Shown here piece after piece: positions 16,158 through 24,911 of a DNA stretch of 64,000 bases. The position numbers and the translations under genes are program-made. The stretch is taken from positions 1-64,000 of the forward strand of contig DATFMP010000104.1 of the NCBI GenBank assembly GCA_035266845.1. Reading direction: 5' to 3'. The notes under the pieces were generated by a model that saw only the letters and a program-made list of their open reading frames with translations, was not told the DNA's origin and made no database searches. This DNA is from DATFMP01 sp035266845 (GTDB taxonomy: Bacteria; SAR324; JACQKK01). Each line of letters opens with the position of its first letter. The first letter of the stretch is position 1.

Positions 16158-17246
16158 ATGCTGAAGAGATTGTTCGGTCGAATGGGCTTTTCCCGGCGCC
16201 AAGTGGTGCGCCTGGTGCTGATCGTGGGCGTGCCTTTGGTGGGGCTGATCGTGGGCGGTGTGATCTACCTGACCTCGGGCCGCTACGTGTCCACGGAGAA
16301 CGCGTACGTGAAGGCGGACATGGCCTCCGTCAGCGCGGACGTCTCCGGCAAGGTGGTAGCCGTGAACGCGAAGCAGCACGAGCAGGTGCAGCCGGGTCAG
16401 GTGCTGTTCCGGCTGGACGACGCGCCCTACCGCTTCGCCCTGCAGACGGCCGAGGCGCGGCTGGCGGACGTGCAGCGCCAGATCGCCTCCTTGAGCGCAT
16501 CCTACGAGGCCGGACAGGCGGGCCTGAAGGCCGCGGACGACAACGTGACCTACCTGCAGCACGAGTACGAGCGGCGCAAGAAGTTGACCCACAGCGGCAT
16601 CTCCACCCAGGAGCAACTGGACGCCGCGGAGCACGCGTACCGTTCGGCCCTGCTGGAAGCCGATGCCAAGCGCGAGGACCTGAAGAAGGTGCTGGCCCAA
16701 CTGGGCGGTACCCCGGACCAGCCCGTAGAAACGTACCCCAGCTACGCGGAGGCCAAGGCCCAGCGCGATCAGGCGGCCTGGAACCTGGAGCGCACGGTGG
16801 TCAAAGCGCCGATCGCCGGCATCGTGGGCCAGGAGCCGCCCGTGGTGGGTGACTACGTGCGGGCGGGCACGCCGGTGTTCGCCCTGGTGGGCGCGCAGCC
16901 CTGGGTGGAGGCCAACCTGAAGGAGACCGAGCTCACGCACATCACCGTAGGCCAGGCCGCCACGTTCACCGTGGATGCGTTCCCCGGCTACGTCTGGCAC
17001 GCCAAGGTGGCCAGCATCAGCCCGGCCACGGGCGCGGAGTTCTCGCTGCTGCCCCCGCAGAATGCGACCGGCAACTGGGTCAAGGTGGTGCAGCGCCTGC
17101 CCGTGCGCCTGAGCATCGACGAGGCGCCGGGCCTGCCGGCCCTGCACAGCGGGCTCAGCGTCGACGTGGAGATCGATACGGGCCGCCAGCCAGCCCTGAC
17201 CGGCGCACTGCAGAAGGCGCTGGCCTGGACGCGGAGCGCGCAGTGA
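16158..17246 (+). CDS. emrA: EmrA/HlyD-family membrane fusion protein
   Basis: 362 residues. One N-terminal membrane anchor (about 17-42), then the TENAYVKAD motif typical of EmrA, split lipoyl half-motifs (about 50-90 and 215-255), a helical hairpin at about 90-200 and a beta-barrel domain. It links the inner-membrane EmrB transporter to an outer-membrane channel; no tolC is in the window. Start: ATG 16158 gives the usual short cytoplasmic tail; an in-frame GTG at 16119 overlapping the marR stop (GTGA) is an equally coupled alternative. Overlaps emrB by 4 bp. Confidence 0.9.
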   Translation: MLKRLFGRMGFSRRQVVRLVLIVGVPLVGLIVGGVIYLTSGRYVSTENAYVKADMASVSADVSGKVVAVNAKQHEQVQPGQVLFRLDDAPYRFALQTAEARLADVQRQIASLSASYEAGQAGLKAADDNVTYLQHEYERRKKLTHSGISTQEQLDAAEHAYRSALLEADAKREDLKKVLAQLGGTPDQPVETYPSYAEAKAQRDQAAWNLERTVVKAPIAGIVGQEPPVVGDYVRAGTPVFALVGAQPWVEANLKETELTHITVGQAATFTVDAFPGYVWHAKVASISPATGAEFSLLPPQNATGNWVKVVQRLPVRLSIDEAPGLPALHSGLSVDVEIDTGRQPALTGALQKALAWTRSAQ

Positions 17247-18868
17247 GTGAATCCGTGCGACGCCCCGGCTCCGCCGAGGCACCGCCGCAGGCGTCCGCGG
17301 AGCATCCGCACCCGCACGAGCAGGAGCCCTGGCACGAGCCGCACCGGGCTCTGATCACGGTGGCCGTGATGGCGGCCACGCTGATGCAGGTGCTGGACAC
17401 CACCATCGTCAACGTGGCCCTGCCCCACATGGAGGGGAATCTCTCGGCCACGGTGGACCAGATCTCATGGGTGCTTACCTCCTACATCGTGGCCTCGGCG
17501 GTGATGACGCCGCCCACGGGCTGGCTGGCGGGCCGCTTCGGCCGCAAGCGCCTGCTGCTCGTCTCCGTCATCGGCTTCACGCTGGCCTCAATGGCCTGCG
17601 GGCTGGCCACGTCGCTGTCCCAGATCGTGGCGTTCCGCCTGCTGCAGGGCGTGTTCGGCGCGGCGCTCTCCCCCCTGGCCCAGGCCACGCTGCTGGACAC
17701 GTATCCGCGCCAGCGCCACGGGCAGGCCATGGCCATCTACGGCATGGGCCTGATGGTGGGGCCGATCCTGGGGCCCACGCTGGGCGGCTACCTGACCGAA
17801 TCCTACAGTTGGCGCTGGGTGTTCTTCATCAACGTGCCGGTGGGCATCGCCTGCGTGCTGCTGACGATCGCCTACGTACACGAGACCGATCTGGACCCGG
17901 ACCGGCCGTTCGACGTGTTCGGGTTCGCCATGCTCAGCCTGGCCATCGGCGCGCTGCAGATGATGCTGGACCGCGGGCAGGGCAACGACTGGTTCTCCTC
18001 CATGGAGACGGTGATCGAGGCGGCCCTGGTGGCGGTGGGCTTCTACGTGTTCATGGTGCACTCGTTCACCACCGACCACCCGTTCGTGGACCTGTCCATC
18101 TTCCGCGACCGCAACTTCGCGGCCGGGGCAATGCTGATGTTCTGCGCCGGGGTGATCCTGCTGGCGACCCTGGCGCTGATGCCGCCGTTCATGGAGAGCC
18201 TGCTGGGCTTCCCCGTGCTGACGGTGGGGCTGGTGATGGCGCCGCGGGGGCTGGCCACCATGGCCGCGATGTTCATGGTGGGCCGGCTGGCGGGCAAGAT
18301 GGATCCGCGCCGCCTGATTTTCCTGGGCATCGGGCTGATCATGGTGGCGTTCTGGATCATGAGCGGCTTCAACCTGAACGTGGGCATCTGGGACATCATC
18401 TTCCCCGGCCTGCTGCAGGGCGCCGGCATGGGCTTCCTGATGATCCCCATGATCACCGTGGCCTTCGCTTCCCTGCCCGCGCGGCAGCGCACGGAGGCCT
18501 CGGCCATGTTCAACCTGCTGCGCAACGTCGGCAGCAGCATCGGCATCTCGATCATGTTCACGCTGCTCACGCGCAGCGTGCAGACCAACCACTCGGAGCT
18601 GGTGCAGCACATCTCGCCGTACAACCCGCTGCTGCGCAACTTCCCCATGCCCGGCGGGCTCGACCCCACCTCCACGCTGGGGTTGGCCGGGCTGGAGCGC
18701 CTGGTCAGCCAGCAGGCCGTGATGATCTCCTACATCAACGACTTCAAGGTGATGATGGTGATGGCCCTGCTGATCGTGCCGCTCGTGTTCCTGCTCAGGA
18801 AGCCCCCGCAATATCCTGGGCGCCCCGGCGGCGCCCCCGCGCCCGCCGCCGCGGCCGCCGGCGAGTAG
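17243..18868 (+). CDS. emrB: EmrB/QacA-type MFS drug transporter (DHA2, 14 spans)
   Basis: 541 residues. DHA2 signatures: LDTTIVNVALPHM in span 1, the conserved GWLAGRFGRKR loop between spans 2 and 3, and motif C-like GPILGPTLGGYLTESYSWRWVFFINVPVG in span 5. A proton-driven multidrug exporter partner of the EmrA upstream. The start is GTG, sharing GTGA with the emrA stop. The His/Pro/Glu-rich N-terminal tail (about 30 residues) is unusual and may be a regulatory cytosolic segment. Confidence 0.92.
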   Translation: MSESVRRPGSAEAPPQASAEHPHPHEQEPWHEPHRALITVAVMAATLMQVLDTTIVNVALPHMEGNLSATVDQISWVLTSYIVASAVMTPPTGWLAGRFGRKRLLLVSVIGFTLASMACGLATSLSQIVAFRLLQGVFGAALSPLAQATLLDTYPRQRHGQAMAIYGMGLMVGPILGPTLGGYLTESYSWRWVFFINVPVGIACVLLTIAYVHETDLDPDRPFDVFGFAMLSLAIGALQMMLDRGQGNDWFSSMETVIEAALVAVGFYVFMVHSFTTDHPFVDLSIFRDRNFAAGAMLMFCAGVILLATLALMPPFMESLLGFPVLTVGLVMAPRGLATMAAMFMVGRLAGKMDPRRLIFLGIGLIMVAFWIMSGFNLNVGIWDIIFPGLLQGAGMGFLMIPMITVAFASLPARQRTEASAMFNLLRNVGSSIGISIMFTLLTRSVQTNHSELVQHISPYNPLLRNFPMPGGLDPTSTLGLAGLERLVSQQAVMISYINDFKVMMVMALLIVPLVFLLRKPPQYPGRPGGAPAPAAAAAGE

Positions 18869-19034
18869 CCCGGCCGGTCGCGCCCACAACGGGTGGGCGG
18901 CGCGCCATTGAACGCCGGCCCCGCCGCCCGGTCTCTTCATTGGAGACGCAGCGCCCCCTCGCCGCGTCGGCCGGCGCTGCCGCGCGGGCGAGCCGGCGCG
19001 CTGGCCCTGCGCACCGTCCGCCCTCACCTTTGCC

Positions 19035-20624
19035 ATGAGCCAAGCCCCCACATCGCACGACCGCCCCGCGCAGGCCGGACAGCCGTCGCCGCACCGCGGG
19101 CCGATCACCGTGGCCGTGATGTCCGCCACGCTGATGCAGGTGCTGGACACCACCATCGTCAACGTGGCCCTGCCGCACATGCAGGGGGCCATGTCCGCCA
19201 CGGTGGACGAGATCTCCTGGGTGCTCACGTCGTACATCGTGGCGGCCGCCGTGATGACGCCGCCCACGGGCTGGGTGGCCAACCGCATCGGCCGCAAGCG
19301 GCTGCTGCTCATCACCGTGACCGGCTTCACGCTGGCCTCCATGCTGTGCGGCCTGTCCACGTCGCTCACGGAGATCGTGCTGTTCCGCCTGCTGCAGGGG
19401 ACGTTTGGGGCCGCGCTGGCCCCCCTGGCGCTCTCCACGATGCTGGATACCTATCCGCGCGAGCGGCACGGGCAGGCCATGGCCATCTATGGCATGGGGC
19501 TGATGGTGGGACCGATCCTGGGGCCCACGCTGGGCGGCTACCTGACGGAGAAATACAGCTGGCGCTGGGTGTTCTTCATCAACGTGCCGGTGGGCGTGCT
19601 GTGCGTCGTGCTGACCCTGCTCTACCTGCGGGAAACCGAGCTGGACCGCGACCGCCGCTTCGACCTGTTCGGTTTCGCCATGCTCTCCCTGGGCATCGGC
19701 GCGCTGCAACTGGTGCTGGATCGCGGCCAGGAGCTGGACTGGTTCGGCTCCAACGAGATCATCCTGGAGTCGCTGCTGGCCGTGCTGGGCTTCTACGTGT
19801 TCCTGGTGCACTCGTTCACCACGCACCAGCCCTTCGTAGACCTGGAGATCTTCACCGATCGCAACTACGCCACGGGCAGCCTGCTGATGTTCAGCGCGGG
19901 GATGATCCTGCTGGCGACCCTGGCGCTGATGCCGCCGTTCATGGAGAACCTGCTGGGCTTCCCCGTGCTGACGGTGGGGCTGGTGATGGCGCCGCGGGGC
20001 ATGGCCACCATGGCCTGCATGTTCCTGGTGGGGCGCCTGGTGGGCAAGGTGGACCCGCGGCGGCTGATCCTGCTGGGCATCTGCCTGCTCATGGCATCCT
20101 TCTGGACCATGTCCGGCTTCAACCTGCAGGTGAGCGCGTGGGACATCATCTCCGCCGGCCTGCTGCAAGGCGCGGGCATGGGCTTCTTCATGGTGCCCCT
20201 GATCACGGTGGCCTACGCCACCCTCCCCGCGCGCAAACGCACGGAAGCCGCGGCGCTGTTCAACCTGCAGCGCAACATCGGCAGCAGCATCGGCATCTCG
20301 GTGATGTTCACGCTGCTAACGCGCCACCTGCAGGTGAACCACGCCACCATGGCGCAGCACATCAACCCCTACAACCCGCTGCTGCGCAACTTCCCCCTGC
20401 CCGGCGGCTTGGACCCCACCACGCCGCGGGCCCTGGAGGCCATCAACGGCCTCATCAACCGGCAGGCCGCCATGATCTCGTACGTGGACGACTTCAAGGT
20501 GATGATGATGCTGGCCTTGCTGATCCTCCCACTGGTGCTCCTGCTCAAGCGGCCCCCGCGGCACCCCGCACCAGCAGGCGGCGCGCCTGCTCCAGTTCCA
20601 GCTCCAGCTTCCTCCAGCGAATAG
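19035..20624 (+). CDS. Second EmrB/QacA-type MFS drug transporter, tandem paralogue
   Basis: 529 residues, closely similar along its whole length to the preceding transporter, with the same span-1 LDTTIVNVALPHM, GWVANRIGRKR loop and span-5 motif. It begins 166 bp after emrB. Several blocks are near-identical in DNA, for example 18154-18249 versus 19904-19999 with one mismatch in 96 bases, which points to recent duplication or gene conversion. The C terminus is a Pro/Ala/Ser-rich tail. It probably uses the same EmrA. Different substrate ranges for the two pumps are an inference. Confidence 0.92.
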   Translation: MSQAPTSHDRPAQAGQPSPHRGPITVAVMSATLMQVLDTTIVNVALPHMQGAMSATVDEISWVLTSYIVAAAVMTPPTGWVANRIGRKRLLLITVTGFTLASMLCGLSTSLTEIVLFRLLQGTFGAALAPLALSTMLDTYPRERHGQAMAIYGMGLMVGPILGPTLGGYLTEKYSWRWVFFINVPVGVLCVVLTLLYLRETELDRDRRFDLFGFAMLSLGIGALQLVLDRGQELDWFGSNEIILESLLAVLGFYVFLVHSFTTHQPFVDLEIFTDRNYATGSLLMFSAGMILLATLALMPPFMENLLGFPVLTVGLVMAPRGMATMACMFLVGRLVGKVDPRRLILLGICLLMASFWTMSGFNLQVSAWDIISAGLLQGAGMGFFMVPLITVAYATLPARKRTEAAALFNLQRNIGSSIGISVMFTLLTRHLQVNHATMAQHINPYNPLLRNFPLPGGLDPTTPRALEAINGLINRQAAMISYVDDFKVMMMLALLILPLVLLLKRPPRHPAPAGGAPAPVPAPASSSE

Positions 20625-20661
20625 ATCCGCCGCACGGCCGCTCGTGGGGCGCAAATCCGCC

Positions 20662-20703
20662 TTGATTCGGGTCAAGTGGAAAATGCCCGGGCGGGCGTAG
20701 AAT
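20662..20703 (+). promoter_or_regulatory. FNR-type class II promoter of rhodanese gene
   Basis: TTGAT-TCGG-GTCAA (20662-20675) matches nine of ten positions of the FNR consensus TTGAT-N4-ATCAA. TAGAAT (20698-20703) serves as the -10. Counting a start point at 20710, the box is centred exactly at -41.5, the class II activator position. The leader to the gene would be about 126 nt. An FNR, DNR or related CRP-family protein would activate it, most likely at low oxygen or with nitric oxide. Confidence 0.6.
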
Positions 20704-20835
20704 CAAGATATGCTAAGGGGCGCGGACAATCCTGCGCCCAGGTGGGGTGATTGGGCGCGTCCATGGTGGATGCGCGTGGGGAGATGAAGCCCCGGCGGCA
20801 ATGCGCCGGAACCTTAATGCGAGCGAGGCAATTCC

Positions 20836-21288
20836 ATGCGAGCACTCTTCGGGCGCCGATTCTTCATCGTGGTGACGGTTGCGGCCGCACTGACCCTGCC
20901 GCTCACCGCCCTGTGGGCGCAATCCAGCGACCGGCCAGCACTCAAGCAGATGCTGGCGCACACCCGCACGCAGATCACCGAGATCTCCACGGCCAATGCC
21001 AAGGCCCTGATGGGCACGCCGGGCACGGTGTTCGTGGACGTCCGCTCCGATGCGGAGTGGGCCGGTGGGCATCTGCCGGGCGCCAAGCACCTGGACCGTG
21101 GCAAGCTGGAGTTCAACGTCGAACAGGCCATTCCAGACAAGGGCACGCCGATCGTCGTGTACTGCAAATCGGGTGACCGCGGTGCGCTGGCGACCCGCAC
21201 CCTCATGGACATGGGCTACACGAACGTGAAGAACATGGCCGGAGGATACGTGGGCTGGGCCAAGGCGGGCTACGAGGTGGCCAAGTAG
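20836..21288 (+). CDS. Periplasmic rhodanese-domain protein
   Basis: 150 residues: signal peptide (1-28, cut near LWA-QSS), then a single rhodanese domain. The catalytic cysteine is C110 in a six-residue loop YCKSGDRG, followed by the usual conserved Gly-rich C-terminal motif GGYVGWAKAGYEV. Single-domain secreted rhodaneses carry sulfane sulfur in sulfur oxidation or polysulfide reduction. The upstream FNR-type box suggests induction when oxygen is low. No partner sulfur genes adjoin. Confidence 0.88.
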   Translation: MRALFGRRFFIVVTVAAALTLPLTALWAQSSDRPALKQMLAHTRTQITEISTANAKALMGTPGTVFVDVRSDAEWAGGHLPGAKHLDRGKLEFNVEQAIPDKGTPIVVYCKSGDRGALATRTLMDMGYTNVKNMAGGYVGWAKAGYEVAK

Positions 21289-21338
21289 CGATGGCCGGGT
21301 AGACGCGTCGCCGGCGATCCATCGCGCGGCGCAACCAT

Positions 21339-21373
21339 GGGGAGGCGTGCCCGCTTTTTGGGGGCGCCTCCCC
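21339..21373 (+). terminator. Terminator-like hairpin after rhodanese gene
   Basis: GGGGAGGCG (21339-21347) is perfectly complementary to CGCCTCCCC (21365-21373), with a shorter CCC/GGG pairing inside around a T-rich loop. It lies 50 bp after the stop codon; the bases after it (GTCGTGTTTCGT) are only moderately T-rich. Confidence 0.6.
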
Positions 21374-21565
21374 GTCGTGTTTCGTGGGGGCGGGATCGGC
21401 CCGTTGCCGGCCGAAGGCATCCGAGGCAGCACAGGTTTCGGGTCCCCACCTGGCAGCTATGCGGCCCGCCCGTCGATGGGCTATGGTGGTCCGGATGTGG
21501 CGCATATCGCGCCGCGGGGCGGCCGGCATGGCCGCCGTTCACTTCGGACCTCGACCCCACGCTGC

Positions 21566-22981
21566 ATGAATCCGCAACCCCGCAAGGTGAAGGCCGCCGA
21601 GCTGGCCCCTGGCATGACGCTGCACGGCGTCACCGGCTTCTCGGCCGAATACGGCTACCTCGATTCCACCCTGATCGCCTTCCTGCGCGAGCGCTTCCCC
21701 GGTGCCGCCTGCGACGTGCTGCGCAAAGGCGCGCGGCAGCAGCTCACCGTGGAGGCTCTGGCGCCGCTGGACGAGCTGCGCGGCCTCACGCCGGTGCCGG
21801 ACACCGCGGGTTTGGCGCCGCTGGACGCCCCCGCCGCGCAGGTGCTGCGCGAGCGCGGGCTGCGCGAGTTCCTCGTCACGGGCGAGGGCACGCCCACGGC
21901 TGAGCCGCCGTCCGCGCCGGCAGCGGCGGCCTCCACGGGTGCAGGCCAGGCCCCCGCGGCCGTGAGCGGCGGCCAGGCCGCGCGGCGCGAGCGTGTGACG
22001 CAGGCGCGGGCCTTCCTGGAGCAGGTGGGGCTGGGCGCCGAGCGACGCGAGCACGCCTCGGAACTGGTGCAGGACCTCTTCAGCCAGGGCCGCGCGGGCA
22101 AGTACACCACCAAGCCCGCCGAGCAGGCCGTGGACGAGATCGTCTCCCAGGGCCTCTCGGGGGCCATGGGGGCCATCGCGGGGCTCAAGGGCAGCGACCA
22201 GACCTACGCGCACTGCGTGGACACCTCCGTGATCTTCCAGGAGGCCTATGCGGACATCCTGCGTCACCAGGGCACGGAGATCACGGAGGACGTGGTGCGG
22301 CGTACGCTGCTGGCGGGCTTCTGCCACGACATCGGCAAGAGCAAGGTGCCCAAGGAGATCCTGGACAGCACCAAGCGCTTCGAGCGGGACAGCGAGGAGA
22401 TGCGCATCATGCGCAGCCACGCCGCCTACGGCGCGGAGATCCTCACGGACCTGGGCATGAGCAAGGCCACCATCAACGTGGCGCACTACCACCACGTGAA
22501 GGTGGACACCAGCCTGCCCGCCAGCTACCCGGAGCAGGCGCGCTGGGAGGACGTGCTGCCCATCACGCGCTTGGCGGCCGTGGTGGACGTATACCAAGCG
22601 CTGATCGGCAAGCGCAGCTACAAGAAGAACTGGGTGCCGGGCAAGGCGGTGGAATACCTCAAGGGCCTGCGCGACAAGGAGTTCGACCCGCAGATGCTGG
22701 ACTACTTCCTGCGCGTGATCGGGCTCTATCCCATCGGCTCTCTGGTGCGCCTCTCCACGGGCGAGAAGGCCTTCGTGGTGAGCATCGGCGACGACGTGCT
22801 GGATCGCCCCGTGGTGGCGGTGGTGGAGAACGCCCAGGGCGAGCTGCTGCGCCAGCATCCGCTGATCGACCTGATGGTCACGCCCGATCTCTCCGTGGAG
22901 GAGGTGGTGGACCACTACGAGCACTATAGCGAGAGCGAAGACCAGGCCTTCCGCATCTTCAGCTCTCTCAACGTGACCTGA
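21566..22981 (+). CDS. HD-GYP-related domain protein with degenerate GYP motif
   Basis: 471 residues. An N-terminal domain of about 110 residues (DUF3391-like position), an Ala/Pro-rich linker (110-140), then an HD domain: H216, H254-D255 (CHDIGKSKVP), H285, H309-H310 and D314. HD-GYP enzymes hydrolyse cyclic di-GMP and normally read HHE..DGSGYP here; this protein has HHVKVDTSLPASYP, so the diagnostic GYP is changed to SYP with an insertion. Metal ligands are mostly kept, so it may still be a phosphodiesterase. The start at 21566 was chosen as the first ATG at the beginning of conserved sequence. Confidence 0.85.
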   Translation: MNPQPRKVKAAELAPGMTLHGVTGFSAEYGYLDSTLIAFLRERFPGAACDVLRKGARQQLTVEALAPLDELRGLTPVPDTAGLAPLDAPAAQVLRERGLREFLVTGEGTPTAEPPSAPAAAASTGAGQAPAAVSGGQAARRERVTQARAFLEQVGLGAERREHASELVQDLFSQGRAGKYTTKPAEQAVDEIVSQGLSGAMGAIAGLKGSDQTYAHCVDTSVIFQEAYADILRHQGTEITEDVVRRTLLAGFCHDIGKSKVPKEILDSTKRFERDSEEMRIMRSHAAYGAEILTDLGMSKATINVAHYHHVKVDTSLPASYPEQARWEDVLPITRLAAVVDVYQALIGKRSYKKNWVPGKAVEYLKGLRDKEFDPQMLDYFLRVIGLYPIGSLVRLSTGEKAFVVSIGDDVLDRPVVAVVENAQGELLRQHPLIDLMVTPDLSVEEVVDHYEHYSESEDQAFRIFSSLNVT

Positions 22982-23018
22982 GCCGGCCGGCCGCGGCGAT
23001 CCATCACTCGCAGGAGAC

Positions 23019-24032
23019 ATGAGCGACTACGCAATCTTCGAGTGCGGCGACGTGCGGCTGCAGTCCGGCATGACCTACCGCGGCGCGCGGCTGGCCTACC
23101 AGATCTACGGCCGGCTGAACGCGGACAAGTCCAACGTCATCGTGTACCCCACCTCCTACGGGGCGCAGCACTTCGACACGCAGTGGACCATCGGGCCCGG
23201 GCGGGCGCTGGATCCCGAGCGCTGGTTCATCGTGATCCCCAATATGTTCGGCAACGGGCTCTCGTCCTCGCCCAGCAATGCGCCCCCGCCCTTTCACCAG
23301 GGCCGCTACCCGCAGTTCACGCTCGTGGACAACGTGCGCCTGCAGCATCGGCTGCTCACGGAGGTCTTCGGCGTCGAGGAGGTCGCGCTGGTGGTGGGCT
23401 GGTCCATGGGTGCCCAGCAGGCCTATCACTGGGGCGCGCTGTACCCCGAGATGGTACGCCGCATCGCCCCCATCTGCGGCTCGGCCAAGACTTCCGTGCA
23501 CAACTTCGTGTTCCTGGAGGGCGTCAAGGCCGCGCTGACGGGCGACCCCGCCTGGCGCGACGGCTGGTTTCACGAGCACCCCGTGCGCGGCCTGCGGGCC
23601 ATGGGCCGCGTGTACGCAGGCTGGGCGCTCTCGCAGAGCTTCTACCGCCAGCGCCTGTACGAGGGCATGGGCTACGGCTCGCTGGAGGACTTCCTGGTGC
23701 ACAACTGGGAGGGCAACTTCCTGCGGCGCGACGGGAACGACCTGCTGGCCATGCTCTGGAGCTGGCAGCACGCGGACATCAGCGCCAACGAGCTGTATGA
23801 CGGCGACCTGGAAGCCGCGCTGGGCAGCATCACCGCGCGCGCGATGGTGATGCCCTGCCGCCACGACCTGTACTTTACGCCGGAGGACAGCGCGTGGGAG
23901 GTGGAGCGCCTGCCCAACGCGGAGCTGCGCGTGATCGAGAGCGTGTGGGGCCATCGCGCCGGCAATCCCGCGGGCAACCCGGCCGATGACGCCTTCATCC
24001 AGGCCGCGCTGAAGGAGCTGCTGGCGGAATGA
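23019..24032 (+). CDS. MetX-like alpha/beta hydrolase
   Basis: 337 residues, full-length alpha/beta hydrolase of the homoserine O-acetyltransferase (MetX) family. Nucleophile S129 sits in GWSMGAQQA. The acid is probably the Asp of CRHDLYFTP and the catalytic His that of WGHRAGNP. It lacks the long lid insertions of classical MetX, and relatives of this short type often act as esterases or hydrolases, so methionine synthesis is not claimed. A GGAG lies before the ATG. It shares ATGA with the metallopeptidase gene downstream, so the two are translated together. Confidence 0.85.
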   Translation: MSDYAIFECGDVRLQSGMTYRGARLAYQIYGRLNADKSNVIVYPTSYGAQHFDTQWTIGPGRALDPERWFIVIPNMFGNGLSSSPSNAPPPFHQGRYPQFTLVDNVRLQHRLLTEVFGVEEVALVVGWSMGAQQAYHWGALYPEMVRRIAPICGSAKTSVHNFVFLEGVKAALTGDPAWRDGWFHEHPVRGLRAMGRVYAGWALSQSFYRQRLYEGMGYGSLEDFLVHNWEGNFLRRDGNDLLAMLWSWQHADISANELYDGDLEAALGSITARAMVMPCRHDLYFTPEDSAWEVERLPNAELRVIESVWGHRAGNPAGNPADDAFIQAALKELLAE

Positions 24033-24862
24033 GGCATCTGCACTGGCTCCGGTGGGTCGCGCTCGCGCTGGCCGCCGTCGTGCTGCTGCTGGGCGCCAGC
24101 CAGTGGCGGCTGGCCCGCGCGCTGGTGGCTAACTGGCGCGTGGAGGCGGGCTTCACGCCGCTCCGCGACGCGCCGCGGGTGCGCTACGCGCCCGGAGGCC
24201 AGGCTCTGGCACGGGTGCTGGCATCGTACCTGGAGCCCGCCATCGCCGAGGTGGAGCAGGCGGAGGGCAAGCCCTTCCCGGAGCCGGTGGCCGTGTACGT
24301 GTGCGGCACGCTGAACTGCTTCGAGCGCTACACCGCGCAGCCGCGCGCCGGCGGCACCACGCTGCTGGGGCACCTCTTCATCTCGCCCCGGTTGCAGGAG
24401 CAGCCCTGGCGCATCCCCTCCCTGCTGGCCCATGAGCTCTCGCACCTGCACCTGAGCCAGACCGCGGGGCCGCTGCGGCTGGGCACGTTGCCGCCCTGGT
24501 TCAGCGAGGGCTTGGCCGTGGCCGATTCCAACGGCGGCGGCGCCGAGCCGGTCAGTCCGCTACAGGCAGCCTGGGCCATCCGGGCGGGCCTGCACTTCGA
24601 TCCCGCCAGCACCGGCTGGCTGTTCACCCGCAAGACCGCCAGCGACTTCGGTCTGCCCGTGCACCTGTTTTACCGGCAGGCGGGCATGTTCGTCGCGTTT
24701 CTCCGCGCCAGCAATCCGGCCGCCTTCGCCAAACTGATGCACCGCGTGCGCGCCGGCAGCTCCCTCGCCGAGGCCTTCCAGGTGGCTTACGGCACGCCGC
24801 CCGCCGGGCAGTGGCCGGCCTTCCTGGCCAGCCTGCCGGTAGGCGAGACCGCTGCACGCTGA
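24029..24862 (+). CDS. Membrane-anchored zinc metallopeptidase, peptidase MA-like (gluzincin)
   Basis: 277 residues. An N-terminal signal anchor (about 8-24) puts the rest outside the cytoplasmic membrane. The zinc site is H135-E136-L-S-H139 with a downstream Glu, E160 in WFSEGLAV, which is the HExxH..E layout of the peptidase MA superfamily. A late LFYRQAGMFVAFLR helix fits that family. Substrate unknown. Overlaps the alpha/beta hydrolase gene by 4 bp. Confidence 0.8.
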   Translation: MRHLHWLRWVALALAAVVLLLGASQWRLARALVANWRVEAGFTPLRDAPRVRYAPGGQALARVLASYLEPAIAEVEQAEGKPFPEPVAVYVCGTLNCFERYTAQPRAGGTTLLGHLFISPRLQEQPWRIPSLLAHELSHLHLSQTAGPLRLGTLPPWFSEGLAVADSNGGGAEPVSPLQAAWAIRAGLHFDPASTGWLFTRKTASDFGLPVHLFYRQAGMFVAFLRASNPAAFAKLMHRVRAGSSLAEAFQVAYGTPPAGQWPAFLASLPVGETAAR

Positions 24863-24864
24863 GG

Positions 24865-24897
24865 GGCCGGGCTACGCCGTGCGGGCGCGGCCCGGCC
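24865..24897. terminator. Hairpin between convergent genes
   Basis: GGCCGGGC (24865-24872) is complementary to GCCCGGCC (24890-24897). It fills the 49-bp gap between the metallopeptidase gene and the convergent secreted-protein gene. Confidence 0.5.
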
Positions 24898-24911
24898 TGT
24901 TGCGGGTTGGA

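Noticed and set aside
23019..24032. Homoserine O-acetyltransferase for methionine synthesis
   Set aside because: Family match only; short lid and no methionine genes nearby, so function left open.
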